64,000 nucleotides of DNA from Xylaria sp. FL1777 (lineage: Eukaryota > Ascomycota > Sordariomycetes > Xylariales > Xylariaceae): NCBI GenBank assembly GCA_022578965.1, contig MU400543.1, positions 186,001 through 250,000 of the forward strand, given 5' to 3'. Position 1 is the first letter of the stretch, and each line of letters starts with the position of its first letter. A program made the translations under genes and the position numbers. Positions 11,014 to 23,503 of this stretch are shown here, in pieces. The notes beneath the pieces are model-generated. The model was not told the origin of the DNA. It did no database searches and worked only from the letters and a program-made list of their open reading frames with translations.

Positions 11014-13594
11014 CTATGTCCGACTACCAAGCAGCCTTGAGCCCTGTTGTTCCCCGGGCCTTTCTGCGTCTCCCTCATCGTCGGAGTCTCCGCTTACTAA
11101 ACTGCCATGGTCCCGGTCGTCGAGTTCTTCATCGTCGCTTCCGCCAGCAAAAGCGTCATAAAGTTCACCTCCCCGCCGCCTGGCGCCCTTCTCGTGGCCA
11201 CTGTTCAGACCTGCTGACTCATCTGCATTCAGGGGCTCGAATTCATAGTTATCTCGAGGGTCGTTCCGGAGGCGTTTGCGGCGCACCAACCATAACCAGA
11301 CGCCAAGTCCTATGCAGAACGTAATGATCAGACCAAGAGCACCATATATCCATGCTTGCGTTCTGGACGAAACGCCAAATGTTGGTAAGAAGGATGGTAA
11401 CCAGGAGCTATTTGTGGTAGTTTCGGCAGCTGCAGATTGCGTGCTGGTCACCGACGACTCGCTGCCGCTATCTGTTTTACTAGGTTTCACGGGTCTTTCC
11501 GGGTGGTCATCAGGTAAGGATGTCGCTACAGCAGTGTTAGTGGCGTCCGGGTGAGGAGGCAAACTTGTTGTGACCACTGTGGGCGTAGCAGTAGTTGTCA
11601 CATCGTGGTCCACATCATCCTCATCTGTTGGCATAGGGAGTAGTGTAGCCTTCGAAGCGTCGATACTTTCGCCCCATAGTTTGAGATGCCAATCAATAAA
11701 GGTGCCCTTATGATCATTGACTTGTGTATCACGAATAACAATGGTCCAAGTGCCAACACCTGATTCTCCCCTGCAGATTATTAGCTTCGTTTGAATGAGG
11801 ACGTACAAAATACTTGCCAATGCGCCACGCTCATGAATGTCCAGTCATCATAACCCAGATCGCTCTTGTCTAGCTTCCGAGTCGCTGAAATGTGACTGGT
11901 GACATTATCAGGACTGATTAGGTCGACACTCAGATCACCGCGTTGAGTATGCTCTACATTCATGGTGATGGTTACGTGCTCTAGTCGCTCTAGATTGGCT
12001 TCTTGGAGCATGTTCTTCGTAATTTCAAAACTTACGGATAAGCCTTGGTCGCCTTGCGGTATCTCCTTTTTGATGTGGAGCCATGGGGAGTAAAACCAAG
12101 CCTGAGGCTTGACGTTTTTCCAAGTTTTTGCAGTTTCAACAAGGGCATAGCTGTCGATCTTGCCGTATCCAAAGGTGTGGCTGTACTGCTTGCCCATAGT
12201 AGTTGACTGCCACTCGCCGGTCTCGAGATCGATTGGAACGGCACTCTCCAAAGCGATATATTGCATATCTCTCCATGACAAATCTGGACGGACCTCTAAC
12301 GCTAGAGCGAAAATCCCAGCAGCCAAAGGCGCGGCGGCAGATGTGCCTCCATGGCCGTTATAGCATTGATTTTCTCCAACATCCGTGGTATGCTGCAAAA
12401 TGGTTAGACCTCAAGTTTTCTTCTCGCTTGGAATTAGCTTACAATTGCATCATTACTGCCGCTGCTGTAGGTTACCACAAGCTGGGCAGAGCATTTCTCT
12501 GAGTAATAAGGGTGCAGCCCTTGTCGGTCGACAGCGCCGACGGTAATACTGTAAATACTATTGGTGTAGCCATCGAAGTTGCAATTGTCATCACTCTGGG
12601 CGCCGTTCCCACTGGCAAAGACATACACAGACCCAAGCCCATTGCGACCTTTCTGAACGCCATTCAGCATAGCTCTCTTGATGAGAATGCCAGGGGCATC
12701 CATAGATCTTCCATCATCAGGAGGACCCCAAGAGCAGGAATAAATCTGGTTGTGTTGGTAATCGTAGTTCATGGCAGCAGCCTCGTCAGCATCACTGATC
12801 TGCTTGCTGAGAATGCGAATACCGGCGATTTTAGAGTCATACGCCACACCCACACCACAAACATCATTTTTTGCTGCCGATACCTCTCCAGCACATCGCG
12901 TGCCGTGCTTATCGTCGCTTAAAGTTGGCCGTGGCTCTGCTCGGTTGTCGTTGAAATCCCAGCTACCGAATGCGTAGTAGTTTGGTTTCAAATCATTGCT
13001 ATACATATCCAGCCCATCATCGACCATAGCAACAGTTGCGTTCTTGCCCGTGACCCCCGAAAGCCACACGCCGGTGACATTGACATCATGACCAAGCTGG
13101 ATAGTATTGAAAAGATGCCATTGTTCATCGAAGATGGGATCGCTGATACCCAAAGTTTCCATGACCGACTTTTGTTTTTGTAGAGCCTCAGTATTTGCGG
13201 CATCAGCTCGTTTTTGACGCGGGAAGAAGCCGCGCGGAGGTGGCGGTATGACCCTTTTCTGCATGGGCGCGTGTAGCGTTTGCTTCTGAGAGAACCTGAC
13301 AGCGTCAAGGATATCGCTGTCGCCTAAGGACCGTCTCCTCCTCCGCTCCTGAACTTCCCTGCGAACAACATCGTGGTCTGCTCTGGGTGCGCGGAATATG
13401 AAATGATCTGCCAGTTCGCCCAGCTGGCCCTCGTTTCTTAATCCTAGACGCGAGGCGACGTGATCGGGATTTGTGCTGCGATCGAGGTGGAGGACGTAGT
13501 AGTCGTTGGAATCGAAGTCACGGTGGTGCAGGGACGATGTGCCTAGTCCAGCCAGGCTGCCTACGACGAGGCCGAGGATGGGGGCGAACTTCAT
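11014..13594 (-). CDS. kex2: Kexin, Golgi proprotein convertase Kex2
   Basis: Three exons (13594-12443, 12392-11818, 11770-11014) encode 827 residues, the usual Kex2 length. There is an N-terminal signal peptide, then a prodomain ending in dibasic sites near KR114 or KR129 for autoprocessing. The subtilisin domain carries Asp192 (VDDGLDM), His230 (KHGTRCAGE), oxyanion Asn about 330 (FASGNG) and Ser402 (GHGGTSAAAP). The Asp-His and His-Ser spacings match yeast Kex2. A P/homo-B domain follows, then a Ser/Thr-rich stem, one transmembrane helix (IYGALGLIITFCIGLGVWL) and an acidic cytosolic tail. The enzyme cleaves after Lys-Arg/Arg-Arg in the late Golgi. Intron 1 is GTAAGC...TGCAG. Intron 2 (11817-11771, 47 bases) starts with GCAAGT, a GC-AG intron, which is required to join the conserved AHW to GESGVGTW. 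Confidence 0.97.
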
Positions 13595-14764
13595 TTCAGG
13601 CTGGTCGGTGGACGGCGTCTGTCAAACAAATACCAGCGAACGAGTAAGCGACGGACACGAGACCGCTGGGTACGATAAGACACAAACAAAGAAATGAACA
13701 ACCACGGCGACCATGCAATCGATGAACGATTGATCCCTTTCCGGGAAGGTAATTAGAAGAAATCTATGAAACCATTCATTCACGCTATGCACGAGAGAGC
13801 AAACTGGAGCAATAAACAAGAAAAAAGATGAATGGGCGCGAGGCTTTCGTTGAAGGGACTCGACGACGATGATGAATACAGGTAGATGACGGCCGCTATA
13901 TCAGGAGGGAGGCGTTGATGTTTGAATTAATAGGAACTTTCTAAATTAGGTAGAGGGAGGCGGGAGTACGTAACTAGTAGGCAGCTCAACGTCGGACTCG
14001 GGACGTTTGGACTCAGGCCAAGTGTTCCGAGACAAGAAAAGTGGAGCATATGAAATCTGTTAGCCTACCTACTTCGTACCTTTGTGTAAGTCTTTATTGT
14101 ACCTACCCGGGTCTACCCATCTTACTACATGCAGAATTGTTGACTACACGTAAGGCTACATATGTAATGCACGATTGCATACATTATGACAAAGTAAGTA
14201 AATAGGTAGGTAGGTAAGTATGTATTTGCGATGAATGACTATGATACTTAATAATAATGTACCTACCCAAGTAGGTAGGCAGGTACCTAGATAGATACTT
14301 TTGCTGTTTGCCAAGAGAAACATGAAGTCTCATTGCGCTACCTAAGTACGTGTTGGATCTCAAAAAGTAACAACAGGTTTATGTATATAACCCAACTTGA
14401 ACGAATCTAGGCTCATATCAAATTGCACAACACTATATATGCCGGTACACACATAAATACCGAATAGATGTACCGAGGCTACTAAGTGGTAGTAAGCAAA
14501 TGTGATCTTGGCCCAATATATGACCTCTTATACATAAGGTACCTGCGTTAGGTACTGTGGCAGGTGAGAGTGGCTGAGTGAACAGAATCGGTGGCTGGAG
14601 GGGTGGATGAGTCAGCTGTGTGAGTAGCCCTTCCTTCCTTCCTTGGCAGTCTGGTAGCTCCTTCCTTCTTTATCCCCACTTTAGTTACTATCTGGCCACT
14701 CAGAGAGAAACCACCATTATTGCGTCTGCTGTTTATCTGCTATCAGCCTATCAGTACTGAAAAT
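13595..14764. other. Divergent intergenic region with TAGGTA-type tracts
   Basis: This is the upstream region shared by kex2 (minus) and the Ulp1-like gene (plus). About 14060-14300 is rich in tandem and inverted TAGGTA/TACCTA units, including TAGGTAGGTAGGTAAGTA. Runs of CCTTCCTTCC occur near 14630. No gene is seen. Confidence 0.55.
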
Positions 14765-16549
14765 ATGCCGCTGGATTCTTCTGATTCAGAGGAGCCAAAA
14801 GATGTCATAGATGGGCCTGGTTTTGAAGAATATGAGTCAGATGTGGAAATTGACACTGAGCCAATGGTTAATGATATTAACGCTCCTTCTGATTACCTTC
14901 CGCCCGACTCGCCTCGGCTAAAGGCGAGAAATATGAGCTCTCTGTCATCAAGCGTTGCCATATCGAGTACCCCTTTGCGCAACCAACCTCCAGCGACAAT
15001 ACCTCGACAAAACTCAACACAATCGGGTTCTTCTCCTTTAGAACTAGCTCCGACATTATTATCTCCATCAAGTCATCATCCATCCAATACTGCATTACAA
15101 GGATCCCCAACGTTAAGTCCTGGATCTCCGGTGCTAACACTAAGTCCATCAAGCTTACGATCCCATTCACACAACCATATCATAAATCAGGCCTCCAGCT
15201 CACGCAAGCGTAAAGCCTCTGATTCCGATCTCTGCAGGGACTCTAATGTATGCCAGCAGTCAAAAACCAACGAGGTTCACAAAAATAAACAGCTTAAGCC
15301 TCATACAGCTACCGGAACCGATCTTCGTTCCGACCTTCAGCGTATACATAATCAAGCTCAATGTTTCAAACCCGACACTTGGCTTAGCGACGATGCTATT
15401 AGGTCGGTCTTAAATCGTCAAACAACCAAAACTTGTCTTGTGGTTAATAGCCTACAAGATGATAAATCTATTTCTTGGAATTCTCGGTTTGGTTCAAGGT
15501 TCATCTCTTCTATCTTTAAGACCTATTTGTTCCCTTGCTTCGTCAACAATAACCACTGGATATTGCTTTGCTGGAATCGAGATTCTCAGATACTTGATAT
15601 TTGGGACTCTTTAAGAGATGATACAAGTTCCAAGCCAATCTACGAAGCATATATCAAAAGGGCTAAAAACTTTATAAACATTCTCAATAAGCCTTCTAAG
15701 CCTAGGGTTCTGGATCCTGCAGAAATGTCATCTGCATCGCTAGAATATAGTATCACCAAAACCCGCGTCATAGCTTGCCCTCAACAAAAGACAACATCCG
15801 GCTGCGGCATATATGTTCTGTTGTTCGCAAAACATATCTTGGCTAAAGCAGAAGAAGCAAGCCTAAAATTGTCGGAAGAGCCCAACGAAGACATGTTGCG
15901 GATAGAATACTGTGCTGAAATGATTACTTCCTCTGCAGCAGCACCAGCAGGATTTATGGCATATGCTGATGCCACTCTGGACAAGCGTCGATTGAGCATG
16001 CGTTCTGTCACTAACTTTGGAGTTCTGAGCGGGGATCTTGATAAGGAACGACAAAAAGACGCAACCGATGATCGAGAGATTTTTCAAAAGGGTCTATTAC
16101 GAATACGCCGTCACAGTATCGCAACCTGTTTACGGAACCTACACTTAACTCTTAAAGAAGAGTTAGGCAGATCTTTAGACCTGGAAGTTACAACATACGT
16201 GGCTAGATTGAATCAAGATCGAGCTCGATTAATAGCTCAGCTGCTGGAATACAACAAAAACAGCCAGGCTTGGTCTCAGTGGGTAGACAATAGGGAACAA
16301 GTGTCCTCAAACCCGAATGCTTCTATTGCAAGAAATTATGAAGCATATAATAGTATCGTGGGCTTGCTAGCCAATACTATAAACACATATCCAGGTGTAG
16401 CTACAGAGATAGCTATGCAAAAAGGACAAAAAGAAACTGACCAGGGAGTAAAAGATTTCGCTGCTCAAACTGCAAAGTCCTTTCAGATTTGCAAGGCCTT
16501 AGTAGTTATTCTTCACTACTTGGCTAAAATGTATCGGGATAATATTTAG
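14765..16549 (+). CDS. Ulp1-type (C48) cysteine protease-like protein, intronless
   Basis: One uninterrupted frame from ATG 14765 gives 594 residues. Residues 1-190 are Ser/Pro/Asp-rich and probably disordered, with a basic SRKRK cluster (146-150) that could be a nuclear signal. Residues about 200-355 match the Ulp1 fold: NNNHWILL with His264, LDIWDSL with Asp281, ACPQQ with Gln341 and TSGCGIYV with Cys347. The 17-residue His-Asp and 6-residue Gln-Cys spacings equal those of yeast Ulp1, so the catalytic set is intact. Residues about 430-594 are helical and unlike canonical SUMO proteases. Ulp1 enzymes remove SUMO or related modifiers. The lack of introns, the unusual C-terminus and the adjoining transposase relic suggest an expanded or transposon-associated family rather than the housekeeping gene. 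Confidence 0.8.
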   Translation: MPLDSSDSEEPKDVIDGPGFEEYESDVEIDTEPMVNDINAPSDYLPPDSPRLKARNMSSLSSSVAISSTPLRNQPPATIPRQNSTQSGSSPLELAPTLLSPSSHHPSNTALQGSPTLSPGSPVLTLSPSSLRSHSHNHIINQASSSRKRKASDSDLCRDSNVCQQSKTNEVHKNKQLKPHTATGTDLRSDLQRIHNQAQCFKPDTWLSDDAIRSVLNRQTTKTCLVVNSLQDDKSISWNSRFGSRFISSIFKTYLFPCFVNNNHWILLCWNRDSQILDIWDSLRDDTSSKPIYEAYIKRAKNFINILNKPSKPRVLDPAEMSSASLEYSITKTRVIACPQQKTTSGCGIYVLLFAKHILAKAEEASLKLSEEPNEDMLRIEYCAEMITSSAAAPAGFMAYADATLDKRRLSMRSVTNFGVLSGDLDKERQKDATDDREIFQKGLLRIRRHSIATCLRNLHLTLKEELGRSLDLEVTTYVARLNQDRARLIAQLLEYNKNSQAWSQWVDNREQVSSNPNASIARNYEAYNSIVGLLANTINTYPGVATEIAMQKGQKETDQGVKDFAAQTAKSFQICKALVVILHYLAKMYRDNI

Positions 16550-16663
16550 CTAGTTAATGCATCCCCCAATTGACTTGGCCACCCGATTGAATGGACCACC
16601 TTTTACGACCTTCGTACGCACATTTAGAAATAACTCAACAACTCTTCGTACAATCAATTCAAA

Positions 16664-16866
16664 CTATTCAGAATCTGATTCACTAGACGTTTCTACCTCA
16701 TTTTGACAAGTTCGCGCATTATGACCAGGTTCGCCGCATGCCCTACAGCGCCTCGCGCAGGTTTCCTTCCTTCTCGTACGACGATTGACGGTTTTCACGA
16801 TTTTTTTGTTCTATAACATCTTTTGCAGCTCGTAAGTCTTTTGTTTATCTCGAGTTTTTAGTCCTT
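16664..16866 (-). pseudogene. 3' end of a DDE transposase with CCHC zinc knuckle, decayed
   Basis: Read on the minus strand, one frame ends with a basic region, then CRACGEPGHNARTC (a CxxCxxxGHxxxxC zinc knuckle), an acidic Ser-rich tail and a stop at 16664. This arrangement is typical of the C-terminus of fungal pogo/Tc5-like and related transposases. The frame is broken by a TAG at about 16811-16813 (TTA-TAG), and nothing recognisable precedes about 16866, so only the tail survives. It lies 114 bases beyond the Ulp1-like gene, on the opposite strand. Confidence 0.65.
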
Positions 16867-18378
16867 ATATATGTATGTAGCAATATGTACTACTTACTCA
16901 TAGAAACAAGATACATCGTATTGAAACCAACTCATAATACTGAAAGTGGCATAATCGTACGAAATGCTATATGGAACTTCATTTGTCTATCTACTGTAGA
17001 TTCTGTTTGAAGATTTAAGATGTGCCAGGCTAAAAGTACCCAGGTGCTAACCTGTAGTGCATGCTCTTCTTTCTACCTACAGTTGGCATAGCAAAAGATT
17101 AGGGGAAAAAGATCATTGATCAAATGTATGAGGTTGGAATATCTATATACGTCACTAGAATTATATCTGATTATTCCACACGGAGGCGCAAACGGAAATG
17201 TCCAACAACCATTGACTTATATAGTAGTACCTACCGTACCAAGATTTGTTGGGGCCAATAAACTACCTAGGTACATTACGGACGATCTAACCTACCTAAC
17301 CTACCTAGGTACATATAAGACTAAAAATATGCTTATCAAAGGGATAGTTTAGTAGTAGGTATCTGGTTTTTGAGGTGCCTAAACTTATCCTTACAATGCA
17401 GGTAAATTTAATGGAAGCTTTGATGGATATTTGTTCTCCATAACTACGCAATTTTATGTATGGTTGTTGGCGTCGGTGTCCTTAGCCATTTTACTACGAT
17501 GTAGCTCCCAGCCACCTCCAATCAGTATAACCAGAGACATGACCAAACAGCCAGGTACCCGAGTCTTGAAGAGCGACTGCGTACAGCATGTTGTATTGTG
17601 GTCATTAAAGTCGCCTGGCGAACAGTATTCCCGAGATGGTATTTATCTCGAATATGCACCCGTTATGACGAACTGTCTCGAGGGGACACAATGACGATGC
17701 TGCTCGCGAAAGATTTGACCGCTACTTCTCGAGGCAGTCTAGCTGTCCGTCATTGATCGTCAGTCACGGCTAGCTCAATGCTAATTGGTCTACCGGACAC
17801 ATTCTGTATGTTCGGCTCGGATCGCGTTATGGACTTTTCTGCGCTTCCCGACTCTCGCCCCATGCCCGGGCTTTGAGAGGTTATGTACACGAGATACGAT
17901 GCGTAGTTCTGTGCATTCATTACGCGCTGCTGCAAACAGGAGCGAACTGAAGCCGGCACACAAGGTGGCACCCTTGCGCGAATCCCATCGGCCGCCAAGA
18001 CCAGCATCCCCGGTATCCCAGCCCCCAACGGCTGGCGCGCGGGACAGAAGCTTGAAGCTCTCTAGCTAATTATCCTGGATGCTTATCACCCCCCGATCTA
18101 TGACCAACCAATTATTCTACACCCTGCCACCGTTTTTTCGGGCTTCATGTTTTTTTTCCCTTCTTGCCTTCCGGTTCATCTTCTCCTCCAGCTATTAATC
18201 ACCTACAGCATACCTATACCAAATTAGCCATGGTCACATCGCATAAGTATGCGTGCCATTAGTCTATTTCTGGCCGAAGCCTGCATTTCCTCGAGCGCCT
18301 AAGGCACGAAGGACTAAAGTCTGACCCAGCCTCGTTTACAGCCTAACCGCCGGGAGGGCGTCATCCCCTGCGGCCAAG
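16867..18378. other. Intergenic, no gene seen
   Basis: It holds TACCTAGGTA-type repeats at 17225-17320 and pyrimidine tracts (about 18120-18200) just before the phosphatase gene. Short open frames here lack coding character. Confidence 0.55.
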
Positions 18379-21300
18379 ATGCCCACTCCCTACTGGGGCC
18401 AGCTGCCGCCTCCTCAAGCTCGCCGGTTTTCAGTGAGTTCTGACCAGACAGATCACAGACAATCATTGGACCCTTCCAGCTTGCCCCAGCCGCGCTACAA
18501 CTCCAATCGTGCCTCTGAGCAGACTACTATTACCGATGCTCCTACCGATTCAACCTACACGCCGCTTGCTTCACCGACTGCATCAAATGCGCCTGGGAGC
18601 GGCCTAACTCCTCGCCCACCGTCACTGTCGTATACACACGACCAGCAGCCTCAGGAGCTTCTAGAAAACCGTCGAAGACGGACGAGTCGAGATCAAGACG
18701 ACAACATTTACGAATCTGCATACGCCTCGCTCCCACCGGCCGCTCCTGACGTACCAAAGGCGCCTCCGATGAGCTATAAACACTTATATGGAAACAGTGG
18801 CTCCTCGTATACTGACAACTCTGCTGGTCAACCTGGTCTGCCACGTCTATCCCATAGACTAGGACCGCAGGCTAACGTTGCTGATATGGAGCCGGAGACG
18901 TTCTACAAAGATGCTACTCCTCCCGCCGAGAGACAGTCGAGACAGCCTGCGCTTGACCGGGCCTACCAGAATTTCAGCGATGGCGTGGTATCCCCTGAAC
19001 ATCTAGAAAGAGAATTGGTCAGGTCGGGCTCGATTCGGCGACCACCAAACGGATATCGGCCCGATAGAAGAGACCCTGCTTCGACGAGGCGACGAGAATC
19101 TTTAGGCCAAGAAACGCAGCAGAAAATGTGGGCTGCCGATCGCTCACCTCTACAAAAGTTAGAGCTGACGCTCGACAGCATTACGAAAGAAGAGAAGCGA
19201 GCCCGTGTAGAAGCTGCGGAGAGGCGCGCAAGGGAGAGGGCTGCACAGGTTAGCAAGTCTGCAAGGGCCGTGGATCATGATCTGCCAATTCCCGAGCGCC
19301 AAACCAGCCAGCAAGCGCAGTTCGGGAATAAAGTCCCATCAGGAGGCGGCGAGCAGAGCTATCATACAGTCACAACAGATTCCGCTCAAGCTATCCCACC
19401 AGCCGCTACTAGGTACGGTACATTGTCCCAAGATAGGCCGGAAGGAGCCCGGCACCATGGACTTTCAACACAGTCGCCAAGATCCCAAATCCCAGTGCCC
19501 AAGAATCGTAGTGTATCGACGACGATCAACGGCACGCCTCAGCGTAACTTGAGTTTTCGTGAAAGAGCGGCCACACAAGCACGTGGTCTTCCACAAGAGG
19601 TGAATGAGGACTCGCCCCATGTTACGCAAATTACAACGCCTAGTGGGGATTTTGTTCCAGTGAGAAGCGGTAGTAACAAACTGAAGAAAAACCCCCCCGG
19701 TGATCCTTGGTACAACGTGCACAGGGAGGCGGAGGAAAGATTTGCAGAGAGATCTGCTACATACAATAGACTTAACAACGCTGTTGATGGGGACAACCAT
19801 GCAGGGGCCCGGTCTTCTTACTACGACGCAAATCATTTGGCGACGCCCTCCGAAGGTGGGATGACACGAAACATGTCACACCCTATAGAGTATTCCCCGC
19901 GGCCACCAGCCAGGGGTAAAACTTTTATGGAAGACGAGTACGTTGAACCTCCGAGTCGAATTAGAGGGCTAGCGGCTGCGATCGGCTTTAGGCGTTCCAA
20001 CTCGATGGGAGCAGATCGGCGGCCTTCCTCAATAAATACAGCTCAAAATATACCGATATCAAGTGGACGGTTCATGCCGCAAAATACTTTCGACGAATCT
20101 CTGAAACGTCGAGACGAGCTCGCCACTTCTGGTGAACTTAGTCGGGCAAGTCTGCTCAACCAGAATCACCAGATTCTCGCACCTGCTAAAGCATATCAAG
20201 GTAGCCAACCTAGCGAGAGAGGTACGAAATCTGTCAAATTTCAAGATGGTGGACATGAATCCGAAATACTCAACGACAATATGTCAGATACTGCCCATCA
20301 GCGACACCATTTAAGAGACTACATACATCATGAGGGGCTAAAGCCTGGGCAGGGCATGTATCGAGCCCCAGAATACCTGGAGGAGTGGAAACAAGGCACG
20401 GCAGGATTATTGTCTGGGCCCTTGCTAGATTTGGCACAAGACATCGTTCAACCGCTGGATAAGAACACACCATGGTGGGAGGCTGATAGTAAACGCCGAA
20501 CTAGTTTTTCCACGCAGCTACCTAAAAGAGCGTTTGATGCTGGAAAGGATGATGATGAAACCCGTACAGCTTTTAACCCCCCGCTTTACCTTAGGTGCGG
20601 CCCGTTATTACGCTACTGTGGTATTCATGTTGAGGAACTACTAGAGGGAATGAGTAGCGATAATGTTCCGGTAGAGAAGGAAATTTGGCGAGGCTCCGTC
20701 ATGATAGTCACCCAGGATTCGGACTCTTCTTACGACACCGTGCCTATTCTTCGACTATTCGTGCAACCAATCGAACTCCTCCCGCCTCCTCCAGCTGAGC
20801 TTCAAGGCGAACAGCCACTTTTACCCGAGTATGTTGATCCAATCGTCGGTATCCCGAAAGTGGGCCACTGTGGAGAAACACTATACGTCCGACCAGTTGA
20901 TCAGCTTGAGGAGGCCAAAGATTTATCGTTGGTGGAACCAGATGATGGCCTATTTGAACTGATCAGGAGCTTACCCGAGGATGATGCCGATGCTCATGAT
21001 CCGCCTGGCTCTTTTCCTAATCGTAAGAGACGCATTGAGGTGGATGGAGAGAAGCTCGGGAAATATAAAGATGTCCATGGAGTCCGCCTCCATGCGGAAC
21101 GTGGCCATACATTTTGGAGATTCAGCATTAAGGTTGAACTACGTGACAAACAACAGCGGATAGCATACCGCATCAACCGTGGACCCGCTACTGGTTTTTG
21201 GGTACCAGCTCGTGGAGAGTCGATGAACATTATGTTTCATAGCTGCAATGGTTTCAGCCAGAGTGTGAATCCAGATGATTTCAGCGGCCCAGATCCTATG

Positions 21301-23503
21301 TGGCGTGACGTCTTGAATGACCATCAAACACGACCATTCCATGTCATGATCGGTGGCGGAGATCAACTCTACAATGACGCTGTCACCCACAAGACCAAAC
21401 TTTTCCGTGAGTGGATCGCGCTCAAGAATCCACTTCATAAAAGTAACGCGCCTTTCACGGCAGCGATGCAAGATGAGTTGGAAGCGTTCTATCTCGAAAG
21501 ATACATGATGTGGTTCTCGCAGGGCCTTTTCGGTTTAGCCAACTCCCAAATCCCTATGGTCAATATGTATGATGACCACGATATTATCGATGGGTTTGGT
21601 TCCTATCCTCATCATTTCATGAAATCGCCGGTCTTCTCAGGACTAGGCAATGTTGCATTCAAGTACTACTTGTTGTTCCAACATCAGAGTGTGCCCAATG
21701 AAACCGAAGAATCAGAACCAAGTTGGTGTTTGGGCGTAAAGCCCGGCCCCTACATCAATCAGCTGAGTCGCAGTTTGTTTGTATCTCTAGGAGCGAGGGT
21801 TGCACTTCTCGCTGTTGATACTCGGACAGAGCGAACAAAGGAAGAAGTCTTGCACCCAAAGACTTGGATGAAGTTGATGGATCGCTGTTACAACATTGAA
21901 AAGGGCAGAACTCAGCACCTGCTAGTATTATTAGGAGTTCCGATTGCATATCCACGGCTTGTTTGGTTGGAAAACGTGTAAGTGTCATCGACCATTGAAG
22001 ATAAAAACAGAGCTGATCCCTATACGTAGTTTGACCTCAAGACTTATGGATCCCATTAAAGCTCTTGGTAAATTTGGCCTGCTGGGCAATTTGATCAATA
22101 GTTTCGATGGAGGCGTTGAAGTTCTTGACGATTTAGACGACCATTGGACAGCTAAAAGTCACAAGGATGAGCGGAAAGTCGTTATTGAAGATCTCCAGGA
22201 TCTAGCGGTAGACAAGTCTATCCGTGTGACGATCCTTAGTGGCGATGTGCATCTCGCTGCAGTGGGCCAGTTTTACTCGAATCCTAAGCTTCGCATCCCG
22301 AAGCACGAGGATTTTCGCTACATGCTTAATATTGTTTCTTCCGCAATAGCTAATACGCCACCTCCAGACCTCATGGCAGACGTATTGAATAAGCGTAATA
22401 AGGTACATCACTTCGACAAGGAGACTGACGAAAATATGATGCCACTATTCGCTCACGGAGTCGATGGCAAGCCACGTAACAACAAACATCTGCTACCTCA
22501 TCGGAATTGGTGTTCCATCAGGGAATACAGACCAGGACACACACCGCCCCCAACACCACCACCGGACGAGTTTGAGTACACACCCGAGGTTACTCCTCCA
22601 GGTAGTCGGGGCGGACTATTTCGCCGGCTTTCTTTGTCTAAGGATCGTGGTCCAACGCTCCGCCCTGACGTGCCTAAAGACCCGACTGATCGTTCACGCC
22701 CACCCATTTCCGGAGGATTCCTACGTTCTTTTTCGCGCAGAGCTTCGAGTTCTGATGATGTGGGACGCCCGGAATCTAACGGCCTAATGCGCACTTTCTC
22801 CCTCAGTAGAAACCCTCGCAAGCTCATTCGTCGAAATAGCAGCAAGGCTCGGCCTGACGACGGCGGCATCAACGGCTCTTGGGGTGAAGACGATGAGGAT
22901 GTCTTCGCAGCACCTGCTCCGCTCCGCTCCGCTCGCGCTGACAGAAACGATATAGGGCTTCGTGGCGGGGCCGGTAATGAATATGAGATCGGTGATGAGG
23001 CGCAATTTACCACACGCTCACCACGTCGTGCATTTACGCAACCCATACAGAACACAATACAAACCCAACAAATTTACACCAGCGGCTCTGATGATGGTGC
23101 TACTCTAATTCGACCCTTCCACCGCACGCCTACGGGTCTTAGCATTAAGAAGCTTCAGAAACACGGCCCAGAGCATTACGAAGTCAACGCCGAAGGTGGT
23201 CTAGAAGTTTGTCTCAACGTCGAGGTCAATCCCAAGGATCCGGCAGGCATTACGGTCCCATACAGGCTGCTAGTCCCGAGACTGTGGTATGATTACCAAG
23301 GGGAGGGGTCGCCAGAACCAGAACTTGCGGTGAAATCCAGCCTCGTGAAGCGAATGAGTCATGGGCAAGGGCTTGAGGATGACAATGACGAAGAGGACTT
23401 TGTGGAAGCTCAAAAGAAAGTCAGTGGCCTCCGCCGGTTATTCAGTAGTCGCGGGAAACGCAGCAAACAACACGTAGAAGAAGATGGTTGGGGTGAGGAG
23501 TAG
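18379..23503 (+). CDS. Large PhoD-like metallophosphatase
   Basis: Two exons (18379-21977, 22030-23503), joined over a 52-base GTAAGT...GTAG intron, encode about 1690 residues. Residues 1-700 are low-complexity, Pro/Ser/Arg-rich and probably disordered, with coiled-coil character near 260-295 (EEKRARVEAAERRARERAA). The phosphatase part follows: GFWVPARGESMNIMFHSCNG, GGGDQLYND (Asp995), VNMYDDHDIIDGFGSY (Asp1065, Asp1066, His1067) and, in exon 2, LSGDVHLAAVGQF (Asp1272, His1274). Their order fits the metal-binding blocks of the fungal PhoD-like family, in which PhoD enzymes are phosphodiesterases or alkaline phosphatases. The C-terminal 400 residues are again disordered and rich in Arg/Ser. 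There is no signal peptide, so it is probably cytosolic or peripheral. The substrate is unknown. Confidence 0.88.

Noticed and set aside
22498..23055. 185-codon minus frame within the PhoD-like gene
   Set aside because: It lies antisense to a well-supported exon in a low-complexity Arg/Ser region and has no domain.
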